64,000 nt of DNA from Caballeronia sp. SEWSISQ10-4 2 (GTDB taxonomy: Bacteria; Pseudomonadota; Gammaproteobacteria; Burkholderiales; Burkholderiaceae): the NCBI RefSeq assembly GCF_030464885.1, contig NZ_JALPRJ010000031.1, positions 1-64,000 of the forward strand, read 5' to 3'. Shown here one piece after another: positions 8,311 through 16,622 of the stretch (position 1 is the stretch's first letter; every line of letters begins with the position of its first letter). The notes beneath the pieces are model-generated. The model saw nothing but the letters and a program-made list of their open reading frames with translations. It ran no database searches and was not told the DNA's origin. The translations under genes were made by a program, and so were the position numbers.

Positions 8311-9687
8311 ATGAATCCAACAAATCACGAAAACGCACCGCCACTCGCTGCACCCGAATCGCGTCAGGTCCGGCGCGCGCTTGTTGTCTCGGTAATCGGC
8401 AATGGCTTCGAGTGGTTCGATTTCATGGCGTACGTGTACTTCTCGAAGATCATCGCGGAGGTATTCTTCTCGGTAGGAAGCAGCGTTGTGTCGATGTCGC
8501 TCGCGCTCGCGACTTTCGCCCTCGGATTTATTGTCCGGCCGGTTGGCGGCGTCCTGCTTGGTATCTATGCAGACCGCGTCGGCCGTAGCCGTGCACTTTC
8601 ATTGGTTATGCTGATGATGTGCGCCGGCACACTGTTGCTGGGTCTGGCTCCCGGTTATGCGACGTTAGGCGTTGCGGCTCCGCTAATCGTGCTGCTGGCC
8701 CGGCTGATTCAGGGCCTTGCGATCGGCGGGCAATTCAGCCTCTCGTCGGTGGTTGTGGTGGAAACCGCCCCGCCCGGCAAGAAGATGTTTTACGGCAGCT
8801 TCAACATGTCGTCCCAGGCGCTCGCCATGTTGCTGTCATCCGGCTGCAGTTATCTGCTGATCAATAATCTTTCGACGAGTTCGCTCACGACCTGGGGCTG
8901 GCGAGTGCCGTTTCTAATCGGCGCGCTCGTTGGACCACTTGGTTTCTATATCCGGCATAACATTGCCGAATCGCCGGAATTCGAGGCGTTGCGCAAGCAA
9001 GTCCGTACGGGCGCCACGCGTGCCTTCCGGTTGCGCGACTTTGTGCGTGAACAAGGCGACGCTGCTTTATGTGCGATGGGCGTGATGATCATCGGCACGG
9101 CGTCGAATTATTTGTGGAACGCGTATTTGCCCGTGTATATCGAACACCAACTGCATCTCCCGCTCAAATCGGCGTTGCTTGGGACGTTTATCGGCGGCGT
9201 CATCAACTTCCTGCTTTTCCCGGTGTCGGGCAAACTGGCGGATAAATTCGGTGCCTACCGGCTTTTCTATCCGCTGGTAATCGGTTGGTTGTTATGCACC
9301 TTCCCCTTGTTCTGGTTCATCGTCTCCGCGCCATCGCTCACTCGTCTTTTCATCGCGCAAATCATTGCGTCGATCTTCCAGGTTGCAATAGCAGGTCCGC
9401 ACCCCGGCATGTTGGCAACGATCTTCCCGGCAAAGGCGCGCTCAACTGGCGTGGCGCTTTCGTATAACCTCGCGGTCACATTATTCGGCGGCCTTGCTCC
9501 GCTGACCGTGGCGACTTTGACGGAAGTCACCGGCAGCCAGTATGTTCCCGCGTTTTATGTCGTCTTTGCCGCGCTGGTTTCACTTGCGCTCGTGGCGTTC
9601 ACTCGCACCGGGCAAGCAGCTTTGGCCAGCGACCGTGCTCACAAGAAACACTTTTTCTCGGTGCGGCGCGTTCCTCCAACAGCATGA
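8311..9687 (+). CDS. MFS transporter, metabolite:H+ symporter (MHS) family
   Basis: A 458-residue inner-membrane permease with 12 predicted helices. The MHS signature is clear: VSVIGNGFEWFDFMAYVYF at residues 27-45, GFIVRPVGGVLLGIYADRVGR in the loop 2-3 region and LIQGLAIGGQFSLSSVVVVE in helix 4. Relatives move dicarboxylates, tricarboxylates, betaine or shikimate with protons. A strong GGGGGAG ribosome site precedes the ATG. It probably forms an operon with the hydrolase at 7318, and LysR genes flank it on both sides. Confidence 0.85.
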   Translation: MNPTNHENAPPLAAPESRQVRRALVVSVIGNGFEWFDFMAYVYFSKIIAEVFFSVGSSVVSMSLALATFALGFIVRPVGGVLLGIYADRVGRSRALSLVMLMMCAGTLLLGLAPGYATLGVAAPLIVLLARLIQGLAIGGQFSLSSVVVVETAPPGKKMFYGSFNMSSQALAMLLSSGCSYLLINNLSTSSLTTWGWRVPFLIGALVGPLGFYIRHNIAESPEFEALRKQVRTGATRAFRLRDFVREQGDAALCAMGVMIIGTASNYLWNAYLPVYIEHQLHLPLKSALLGTFIGGVINFLLFPVSGKLADKFGAYRLFYPLVIGWLLCTFPLFWFIVSAPSLTRLFIAQIIASIFQVAIAGPHPGMLATIFPAKARSTGVALSYNLAVTLFGGLAPLTVATLTEVTGSQYVPAFYVVFAALVSLALVAFTRTGQAALASDRAHKKHFFSVRRVPPTA

Positions 9688-9813
9688 TTCGCGAATGCTG
9701 AAGGCGCAATCGGCGAAATTTGTCCTGGATTGGTCTCGTGAAAATCGCCATCGATCATTGACGAAAACAGTGCTGAGCCACATGATTAGTGACCTCCACG
9801 CACGAGTTATAAA

Positions 9814-10725
9814 ATGAGCTTCGACGGACGCGCGCTTTCCAATATCAGCGTTCTAGCTGCGATCGTGGAAAGCGGCAGCTTTGCGCGCGCAGCAGACGCT
9901 CTGGGTTTGTCACCCTCCGGGGTAAGTCGCGCCGTTGGCCGGCTCGAATTGAGCATTGGCGTGCGCTTGCTTGACCGGACCACGCGCTCCGTGACACTGA
10001 CGGACGAAGGAAGACAGTTGTATGAGGAAATTGGCCCGCTGCTGACGGGTATCGGCGACGCGGTGAATCTGGCAGCCGGAGCGTCTGCTGCCGTGCGGGG
10101 GGCGCTTGCGTGTGAACGTCGATGCATTTTTTCGCGCAGGATGCTGGCGCCTCATATCGCAAAGTTCCTGGATCGTTACCCTGAACTTTCGCTGGAGTTG
10201 GCGACACGCGAACAACTCGGCGATCTCGTTGCCGACGGTTTCGATGTCGCAATACGCTTCGGGCAACCGCCCTCATCGTCTCTCATCGCGCGCAAATTGC
10301 TCGAGACCCATACCATGACCGTTGCCGCGCCGGTCTACATCAGAAAGCATGGTCGACCTGAAACACCCGCGGGCCTCGTCAACCACGCGTGCATCCAGAT
10401 GCGAAATCCGGTGACTGGACAACCGCTGGAATGGGAGTACAAATCCGGCCGTAAGGCCATCCCCGTGAAGACTTCCGGCCGCCTCCTGGTCACCGAAGCC
10501 GGCACCATGCTGGGTGCATGTCTCGCAGGTGGGGGGATCGCGCGCATCAAGGCCGGCGGGGTGCGGGATCTTGTCGATAAAGACCGTCTTGTCGAGCTGC
10601 TCCCAGACTACGTGGGCGAAACATTTCCACTCTACGCGCTCTATCCTTCGCGCCATTTACCCGTTGCAAAGGTGCGAGCGTTCATCGACTTTGTGATCGA
10701 AATTCTGGATGGTGACGCGGCGTAG
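9814..10725 (+). CDS. LysR-type regulator with a compensated frameshift
   Basis: A 303-residue LTTR. Residues 1-65 are the DNA-binding domain (SFARAADALGLSPSGVSRAVGRLE). The effector domain continues to the end with AVAAPVYIRKHGRP and GGGIARIKAG. Residues of roughly 96-109 read ALACERRCIFSRR, which does not fit the family. Shifting one base gives LRVNVDAFF, the normal start of this effector domain. A +1 insertion in the G6 run at 10097-10102 with a -1 change near 10130-10138 would explain this while keeping the frame open. DNA binding should survive; effector response may not. It follows the MHS transporter by 126 bases in the same direction. Confidence 0.82.
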   Translation: MSFDGRALSNISVLAAIVESGSFARAADALGLSPSGVSRAVGRLELSIGVRLLDRTTRSVTLTDEGRQLYEEIGPLLTGIGDAVNLAAGASAAVRGALACERRCIFSRRMLAPHIAKFLDRYPELSLELATREQLGDLVADGFDVAIRFGQPPSSSLIARKLLETHTMTVAAPVYIRKHGRPETPAGLVNHACIQMRNPVTGQPLEWEYKSGRKAIPVKTSGRLLVTEAGTMLGACLAGGGIARIKAGGVRDLVDKDRLVELLPDYVGETFPLYALYPSRHLPVAKVRAFIDFVIEILDGDAA

Positions 10726-10745
10726 GTTTCCGGGCAGCGCCGAAC

Positions 10746-11762
10746 CTACTTCGGGATGAGTGCCAGAACGTCATCATAGAGTTTGCGGGGCACGTTAATA
10801 CCATTCGCCTCGCTTCTTAGCCTTGCGTCGAAACGCCGTTGTGAGGGAAGGCGCGCACCTTGACTCACAATGCCGTCGAACAATGCTTCAGCACGCTTAT
10901 CGTGTTCTCCTCGGTCAGGCCCGGTGAAAAGAACAGGGCTAAAAGCCAATATAAGTTCACCATGGCACGGCGTAGCATCTGCACCCTCGTCGAAAGCTTT
11001 CGAGTCGGCCGATGTGAGATCACCGATCAACGGGCCAGCTAGCAATTCGACCATTGCTGCCAACGCAGAGCCTTTGTGGCCTCCGAACGTGAGCATGGCG
11101 CCTTTCATTGCCGCTGCAGGATCCTCAGTCGGTTGGCCTTCCGCGTCCAAGGCCCATCCAGGTGGAATTTTCTTATTGGAGCGCCGATGCAACTCAATGT
11201 CGCCTCGAGCAATCGCGCTTGTAGCAAAGTCAAACACGAATGGGACTCCGCCCGGTCGTGGCCATGCGAAGGCGATAGGGTTGGTGCCAAATACCGGCTT
11301 CGTTCCACCGGCAGGCGCAACCCAACTGTGACTTGGTGTCATTGCGAGAGCCGCTAGCCCCTCGCTCGCCAATCGCTCGACCTCCGGCCATAGCGCTGAG
11401 AAGTGGAAGCAGTTGTTAATGGCAAGCGCAGCAATGCCCATTGTTCGAGCCTTCTCGACGAGAACCTTGCTGCCCATTTCAAAAGCGAGTTGCGAATACC
11501 CGAACCTGGCATCTACCCGAACCAATGCCGGCGAAACATCCGTGATCACCGGCTTGGCGTCGCGGACAACTTTGCCCTTGCGCAGCGTGTTGACACACAC
11601 GATCAATCGATAGATTCCATGCGACTGACACTCATCACGTTGCCCGGCAACAATGACCTTAGCTATCGCTTGCGCGTGGTCGTGAGCCATACCATTTACT
11701 GTCAAGACCCTAAACGACAGGTCGAACAGATCACTAAGGGTTAGCCTTACCGTGTCGTCCAT
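10746..11762 (-). CDS. Ldh2/DpkA-family NAD(P)H-dependent reductase (imino acid reductase?)
   Basis: A 338-residue member of the malate/L-lactate/ureidoglycolate dehydrogenase family. This family includes delta1-pyrroline-2-carboxylate/delta1-piperideine-2-carboxylate reductase (DpkA, LhpD). Visible family features are the His of CQSHGIYRL (His48), INNCFHFSALWPE (His120), the cofactor stretch FGTNPIAFAWP and the C-terminal GGHKGSALAAMVELLAGPL. It is divergent from the porin at 11954, with a VanR-like operator between them. That ties it to the hydroxyproline regulon, where reducing a cyclic imine to proline would make sense. Other 2-oxo or 2-imino acid substrates remain possible. Confidence 0.75.
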   Translation of the reverse strand: MDDTVRLTLSDLFDLSFRVLTVNGMAHDHAQAIAKVIVAGQRDECQSHGIYRLIVCVNTLRKGKVVRDAKPVITDVSPALVRVDARFGYSQLAFEMGSKVLVEKARTMGIAALAINNCFHFSALWPEVERLASEGLAALAMTPSHSWVAPAGGTKPVFGTNPIAFAWPRPGGVPFVFDFATSAIARGDIELHRRSNKKIPPGWALDAEGQPTEDPAAAMKGAMLTFGGHKGSALAAMVELLAGPLIGDLTSADSKAFDEGADATPCHGELILAFSPVLFTGPDRGEHDKRAEALFDGIVSQGARLPSQRRFDARLRSEANGINVPRKLYDDVLALIPK

Positions 11763-11798
11763 TTTTTGCCTTTAACAAGAAATTTCTTGACTCATTAT

Positions 11799-11809
11799 AT
11801 TGGATCCAA
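11799..11809. promoter_or_regulatory. Operator A: ATTGGATCCAA
   Basis: ATTGGATCCAA lies in the divergent region between the Ldh2-type reductase and the porin. It matches 11 of 12 bases of ATTGGATCCAAT, the site I recall for the GntR/FCD regulator VanR of Caulobacter. It is followed by GATATTG, which recurs after operator B. A GntR/FCD regulator is encoded at 21342. Confidence 0.65.
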
Positions 11810-11953
11810 GATATTGACGCCAATTTTTGATGCTGATCTCACCGCACCGGGAAAGCGTTCAGCAGATCGAAAAGAGAGCGGGTCGTGGAACCGCCGGCAA
11901 GTCGATTGCAGCAGCAGTCCTGAGTTATTCATGTCAACGCTGGGGGAATCTTT

Positions 11954-13090
11954 GTGAAAAAACAACTTTTTGGTTTAACTGTCCTGGTCGCGTCGTCCGC
12001 GGTTCACGCTCAATCATCGGTGGCGCTCTACGGGATTGTGGATGACGGCGTGACCTTCACCAACAATCAGGCCGGCCGGCACAACTATCAGGCGTCGAAT
12101 GGCGCGCTCGGCAGTAGCAAGTGGGGGCTCCTGACCAACGAAGACCTTGGCGGCGGATACAGCACGATTGCCCGGCTGGAGAATGGTTTCGACATCAACA
12201 CGGGAAAATTCAACAACGGCGGCAGGGAGTTCGGTCGGCAAGCCTACTTCGGTATCGGCAGCCCGTTCGGTAGCGTATTGCTCGGTCGCCAGTACGACCT
12301 GGTGCTTGATTCTCTTCTCCCGCTGTCCGGCGCGCTCAAGTTCGCGGGCATTCTGGGCACACACGCCGCCGACGTCGACAACATGTGGGGAGACTATTCG
12401 CTCAGCAACTCCGTCAAATACATCTCGCCGAACTACGGCGGGTTCCGGGTCTCCGGCCTTTTGAGCTTCGGCGGCGTTGCCGGTGACTTTGCTAACGGAC
12501 GCAAAGAGTCAGTGAGTTTGAGTTATTCGAATGCCGCGTTAAGCGCGAGCGCCGTGTTCTCCCGCATCCGCAATCCCGCATCATCGATCTATGACGCAAC
12601 GGCAAACCCGGTCGAGGGTACGACCTTTGTGAATCCGATTACAAATCCTACGTTCAGCGGTTACACCTCTGCGCAAACCCTGCAGGTTGCCGGAGCGGGT
12701 GCGAACTATAAGATCGGCGCTGCGACAGTGGGTGTGATCTACACCAACACCCGGTTCGAAGACGTCGTTCGCACCTCCTCGACACCTTTCGCAGGCACGG
12801 CCACTTTCAACAACGTCGAGGTACTTGCGATGTACAACTTCACGCCCGCGTGGCTCGTCGGCGCGTCGTACGACTACACGAAAGCCGAGAGTGCGAAGTA
12901 CAGCCAGATCAACATCGGGACCGAATATTCAATCTCCAAGCGAACGCTTTTCTATGCGATTACTGCGTGGGAACATGCAATCGGTATGGACTCAACCGGT
13001 AAGAAAGCTGTCGCAGCTCTTTCATTCCTGACGCCGTCCAGCACAGCGAATCAAGTTGCAGTGCGCGTCGGTGTTCGCCACGCCTTCTGA
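11954..13090 (+). CDS. Outer-membrane porin, OmpC-like (Burkholderia type)
   Basis: A 378-residue trimeric-porin-family protein. A 19-residue signal peptide ends at VHAQ. The mature protein opens SSVALYGIVDDGVTF, the classic first strand, and ends VAVRVGVRHAF with the C-terminal Phe needed for BAM insertion. The conserved GSSKWGLLTNEDLGGG and GRQAYFGIGSPFGSVLLGRQYD blocks are present. With an operator upstream it is probably the outer-membrane entry route for the substrate of the adjacent catabolic genes. Confidence 0.9.
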   Translation: MKKQLFGLTVLVASSAVHAQSSVALYGIVDDGVTFTNNQAGRHNYQASNGALGSSKWGLLTNEDLGGGYSTIARLENGFDINTGKFNNGGREFGRQAYFGIGSPFGSVLLGRQYDLVLDSLLPLSGALKFAGILGTHAADVDNMWGDYSLSNSVKYISPNYGGFRVSGLLSFGGVAGDFANGRKESVSLSYSNAALSASAVFSRIRNPASSIYDATANPVEGTTFVNPITNPTFSGYTSAQTLQVAGAGANYKIGAATVGVIYTNTRFEDVVRTSSTPFAGTATFNNVEVLAMYNFTPAWLVGASYDYTKAESAKYSQINIGTEYSISKRTLFYAITAWEHAIGMDSTGKKAVAALSFLTPSSTANQVAVRVGVRHAF

Positions 13091-13195
13091 GACTCATTCA
13101 CCCGTCATCTCGGGGCGCATCAAAACATCATCCAATCAGCGGGTTAACCCCAATCAGTCAAGATAACCTAGGGGTAATGACGATTGACATCGTAT

Positions 13196-13206
13196 TTTGG
13201 ATCCAG
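13196..13206. promoter_or_regulatory. Operator B: TTTGGATCCAG
   Basis: TTTGGATCCAG followed by GATATTGG sits 84 bases before the MFS permease start. Sixteen of 17 bases from TTGGATCCA onward agree with operator A (TTGGATCCAAGATATTG). This position inside the 5' region is one reason to prefer the ATG at 13290 over an upstream TTG at 13197. Confidence 0.65.
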
Positions 13207-13289
13207 GATATTGGACGTATTCTCAATCGACTTCGTTGAACGCCAGGCGCGAAAGTGTCCGGGGATTCTCTCCATCATTGGAGCTTCTT

Positions 13290-14696
13290 ATGTCACCAAT
13301 AGCAGCGAGGCTTGAACGGTTGCCGTTTAGCCACTTCCATTTCAAGTTGCTCATCATGGGCGGCCTCGGCTTCATGTTCGAGGCAGTCGATGCCGCAATC
13401 ATTGCGTTCATCCTGCCGGTGCTTCGCGCCAAATGGCATCTGACCAGCTTCGAAACCGGGCTGCTCGGAAGCAGCACCTATATCGGTTTCCTGGTGGGTG
13501 CGCTGTTCGCTGGTTTACTGGGTGACCGCTTCGGCCGCAAGGTCATCATGATGTGGGCGCTCATGATTTTTTGCGTGCTTACACTGGCTAACGCCTTCGT
13601 GAATGACTGGCACACGTTCTTCGTATTGCGCGCCTTGGCCGGGGTCGGCATGGGCGCCGAAGGTGCAATCATTGCCCCGTTCCTCGTCGAGTTCGTGAGC
13701 AACAAGTACCGCGGCAGTTTCGCAGGCGCTCTGGCAGGGTTCTTCTCGTTCGGCTTTGTTGCGGCGGCTCTCATTGGTTTCTTCGTCATTCCGCTTAGTC
13801 CCGAGGGCTGGCGCATTGCGCTCGTGATCGTGTCCCTGCCGGTTCTGGTTTTGCTCTGGTGGCGCAAGTCGCTTCATGAATCGCCCCGTTGGCTCGAAAG
13901 CCGCGGGCGTCATGCTGAAGCAAGCGCGGTCGTGGCCGATATCGAAGCGCAGGTCGAACGACGGGGCGTAAAACTTGCCCCCGTGGTTGCCACTGCGGAT
14001 GCCCCTTTTTTGCATGAGCATTCGAGCTCATTCTTCGGCAATCTAAAAACGTTGTGGATGGCACCCTTGACCAAGACGACCTTCATGACGTGGTGCCTGT
14101 GGCTGTCCATCACGTTCTGTTCCTACGCATTTTTCGTGTGGATACCCGGACTGCTTGTGCAGCACGGAATGACTATTACGAAGAGCTTCGGCTTCTCAAT
14201 TGGTATCTACGTCGCGCAGATTCCCGGCTATTACTCTGCGGCATACTTCAACGAGAAGATCGGCCGAAAAGCCACAATCGTGACCTATATGGTGCTTGCC
14301 TGTATCTCCGCCATTAGTCTGGCGTTCTCCACCACGGACCTCACCATCGTCATCTTTGCGGTCGCCCTTTCCTTCTCCATGAATGGCGTCAACGCGGGCC
14401 AATATGCGTACACGCCGGAAGTATTCCCTACCCACTTGCGGGCAACGGGCATGGGCACCGCTTCCGCATTCGGGCGTATCGGCGCTATCTGTTCGCCCAT
14501 GCTGGTGGGTTATATCTATCCGTTATGGGGCTTCCCGGGCGTCTTTGGAATGTGTACCGCGATGCTTGCAATGGGTGGTCTTGCCGTCCTGATCCTGGGC
14601 GTATCGACGACTGGCCGCACGCTCGAAGAAATCACTGCTGCTGAATACGGTGGTGATCACGCGGAGAATCTTCCGCCGGCAAAAGCAGGGATCTAA
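13290..14696 (+). CDS. MFS transporter, putative (hydroxy)proline permease
   Basis: A 468-residue inner-membrane permease with about 12 helices and a central cytoplasmic loop. Helix 1 reads GGLGFMFEAVDAAIIAFILP, and the A-like motif GLLGDRFGRKVIMM follows helix 2. FEAVDAAII resembles the FE-D-motif of the aromatic acid:H+ and sugar:H+ symporter groups. The start is the ATG preceded by GGAG at 13280-13283. Downstream, the stop is two bases from the GAF gene. The hydroxyproline specificity is inferred only from the operator and neighbours. Confidence 0.8.
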   Translation: MSPIAARLERLPFSHFHFKLLIMGGLGFMFEAVDAAIIAFILPVLRAKWHLTSFETGLLGSSTYIGFLVGALFAGLLGDRFGRKVIMMWALMIFCVLTLANAFVNDWHTFFVLRALAGVGMGAEGAIIAPFLVEFVSNKYRGSFAGALAGFFSFGFVAAALIGFFVIPLSPEGWRIALVIVSLPVLVLLWWRKSLHESPRWLESRGRHAEASAVVADIEAQVERRGVKLAPVVATADAPFLHEHSSSFFGNLKTLWMAPLTKTTFMTWCLWLSITFCSYAFFVWIPGLLVQHGMTITKSFGFSIGIYVAQIPGYYSAAYFNEKIGRKATIVTYMVLACISAISLAFSTTDLTIVIFAVALSFSMNGVNAGQYAYTPEVFPTHLRATGMGTASAFGRIGAICSPMLVGYIYPLWGFPGVFGMCTAMLAMGGLAVLILGVSTTGRTLEEITAAEYGGDHAENLPPAKAGI

Positions 14697-14698
14697 TC

Positions 14699-15238
14699 AT
14701 GTTTTCCGCAAGTCCGATCACAGCGATCACCTCCCTTGCGTATTCGCTGCATTGTGGCGAGGCCCCTGACGTGTTCTGGAAAAACCTGGAGCGGACCCTT
14801 CAAGATGCCTTCGGTCACCGGCTGTTCACGGTACTCGCCTACGACCCACAAAGTAGATTACTCGAACGCGTCTACAGCACACGGCCGGATTTCAACCCCG
14901 TGGGCGGTCGCAAGCGCGTAACGAAAAGCATGTGGACGCGACATGTCCTGGAGGACGGCAAGATCTTTCGCGGCTCGACACGCGAGGACATCAAGGCCGT
15001 GTTCTCGGACTACGAAGTGCTGTGGGCAAACGGGTGCGAAAGCGTCTTGAACATCCCGGTTCGGAAGCAGGGAGTAACCATCGGTTCTCTTAATCTCCTT
15101 GACCGCGCGGGGCAATATAACGACGCGTTGATCGAACTGGCATACGTGTTCGCTCAGTTGTCGGTCATACCCCTGGAAGCAAGTCGCACCGCGCTCCAAC
15201 TGCTCGACAACGGCAGCGGGAAGCTGGAAGAGGTGTAG
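14699..15238 (+). CDS. GAF-domain protein
   Basis: A 179-residue soluble protein made almost entirely of one GAF domain: FWKNLERTLQDAFGHRLFTVLAYD at about 23-48, then CESVLNIPVRKQGVTIGSLNLLDRAGQY at about 113-140. No kinase, cyclase or DNA-binding domain is attached, and I see no Cys pair of the free-Met-sulfoxide-reductase type. It is translated two bases after the MFS permease stop, so the two are co-expressed. It could sense the transported ligand or modulate the permease. The role is unknown. Confidence 0.75.
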   Translation: MFSASPITAITSLAYSLHCGEAPDVFWKNLERTLQDAFGHRLFTVLAYDPQSRLLERVYSTRPDFNPVGGRKRVTKSMWTRHVLEDGKIFRGSTREDIKAVFSDYEVLWANGCESVLNIPVRKQGVTIGSLNLLDRAGQYNDALIELAYVFAQLSVIPLEASRTALQLLDNGSGKLEEV

Positions 15239-15338
15239 GTGTAAGGAGCCGGCCGTGAGGTCCGGCTACTCAACGAACGCATTTTTCGATAATCCAATTG
15301 ACAACCCCGATCGCCGGCGGCATCATGTTTTCGATACA

Positions 15339-15353
15339 TGGATAATGTATCCA
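15339..15353. promoter_or_regulatory. Operator C: TGGATA-ATG-TATCCA
   Basis: A perfect 6-bp dyad with a 3-base centre (equally TGGAT-N5-ATCCA) lies 54 bases before the binding-protein start, at the head of the five-gene catabolic operon. The reverse complement shares TATATTGGAT with operator A. It probably represses the whole 15407-21264 operon. Confidence 0.65.
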
Positions 15354-15406
15354 ATATAAAACAGTGTCCGCCACGGTCGAAAACTGAAGAAGTACCGGAG
15401 ACTCAG

Positions 15407-16552
15407 ATGAAAACTCACTTGTCCATGATCGCAGCAACAATTTCTGCTGTCGGCCTGACCTTCGCGGTCACCGCGCATGCCGATACTCAGTCCGTCTTGT
15501 TGGGGCTAGCCGCGCCGATGACCGGCGCGCAGGCACAGTACGGAAAGGATTTTCAATCAGGCGTCCTTCTTGCGTTGGAAGACTTCAACGCAACGAAACC
15601 GAAGGTCGACGGAAAAGAAACCCGGTTCACGCTCGAAAGCATGGACGATCAGGCGGACCCGAAGACCGGTACGGTGGTCGCGCAAAAGCTAGTCGACGAC
15701 GGTATCAAAGGGATGATCGGCCACTTCAACTCGGGCGTGACCATTCCTGCATCGGCAATCTATTCACGTGCAGGTATTGCGCAGATCTCGACCGCGACCG
15801 CCCCTGCGTACACGCGGCAAGGCTTCAAGACGACGTTTCGCATGATGACCTCCGACACGCAGCAAGGCGGCGTGATGGGCAAGTACGTGGTGCAGACATT
15901 GAAAGCCAAGCGTATTGCCATCATCGACGATCGCACCGCTTATGGACAGGGTCTTGCCGAAGAGTTCGAAAAATCGGTGAAGGCCGCCGGCGGAAATATT
16001 GTCGATCATGAGTTCACGAGTGACAAGGCAGTCGACTTCAAGGCAATCCTGACCAGCGTAAAGGCCAAGAATCCGGACTTCATTTATTACGCCGGCGCTG
16101 ATGCGCAGTCCGCGCCGATGATCAAGCAGGCTCGCACGCTAGCCATGCAAGGCACGTTTGCATCGGGCGAAATGTCGAAGACGGATGACTTCATCAAGAT
16201 CGCCGGGAGCGCGGCTAACGGCGCAATCGTGTCGCTTGCTGGCCTGCCGCTTGAAAAAATGCCCGGTGGCCCTGGCTTTACACAGCGTTACAAGGCTAAG
16301 TTCAACACGGAGCCTACAACCTACTCGCCTTATAGCTACGACGGAGCAATGGCATTGATGAAGTCGATGGTCGCCGCCAACTCCTCGGATCCGGCCAAGT
16401 ATCTTCCGGTACTCGCAAAGATCGACATGAAGGGCGTCACCACGGACCACTTTTCATATGACCAGTACGGCGATCTGAAGGACGCGATCATCACGGTCTA
16501 CAAGTGTGAAAATGGACAATGGAAACCGGTCGACGTCCTCGGTTCCAAGTAA
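15407..16552 (+). CDS. ABC-type branched-chain amino-acid (LivJ-like) binding protein
   Basis: A 381-residue periplasmic binding protein of type I. The signal peptide covers about residues 1-26 (AVTAHA). The mature protein starts VLLGLAAPMTGAQAQYGKDFQSG, the standard Leu/Ile/Val-binding opening, and has YYAGADAQSAPMIKQ in the second lobe. I use the ATG at 15407, preceded by CGGAG at 15396-15400. An upstream in-frame TTG at 15338 overlaps operator C. No permease or ATPase genes accompany it, so it must use a LivHMGF set elsewhere or act otherwise. It is first in the operon leading to the D-amino-acid dehydrogenase. Confidence 0.87.
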   Translation: MKTHLSMIAATISAVGLTFAVTAHADTQSVLLGLAAPMTGAQAQYGKDFQSGVLLALEDFNATKPKVDGKETRFTLESMDDQADPKTGTVVAQKLVDDGIKGMIGHFNSGVTIPASAIYSRAGIAQISTATAPAYTRQGFKTTFRMMTSDTQQGGVMGKYVVQTLKAKRIAIIDDRTAYGQGLAEEFEKSVKAAGGNIVDHEFTSDKAVDFKAILTSVKAKNPDFIYYAGADAQSAPMIKQARTLAMQGTFASGEMSKTDDFIKIAGSAANGAIVSLAGLPLEKMPGGPGFTQRYKAKFNTEPTTYSPYSYDGAMALMKSMVAANSSDPAKYLPVLAKIDMKGVTTDHFSYDQYGDLKDAIITVYKCENGQWKPVDVLGSK

Positions 16553-16622
16553 TCGATTCGCAGTGCGGGCGGTGCTTCTATCTTCTATCGTCCGCCATTA
16601 ACCTCAACACGTAATTTTATCC

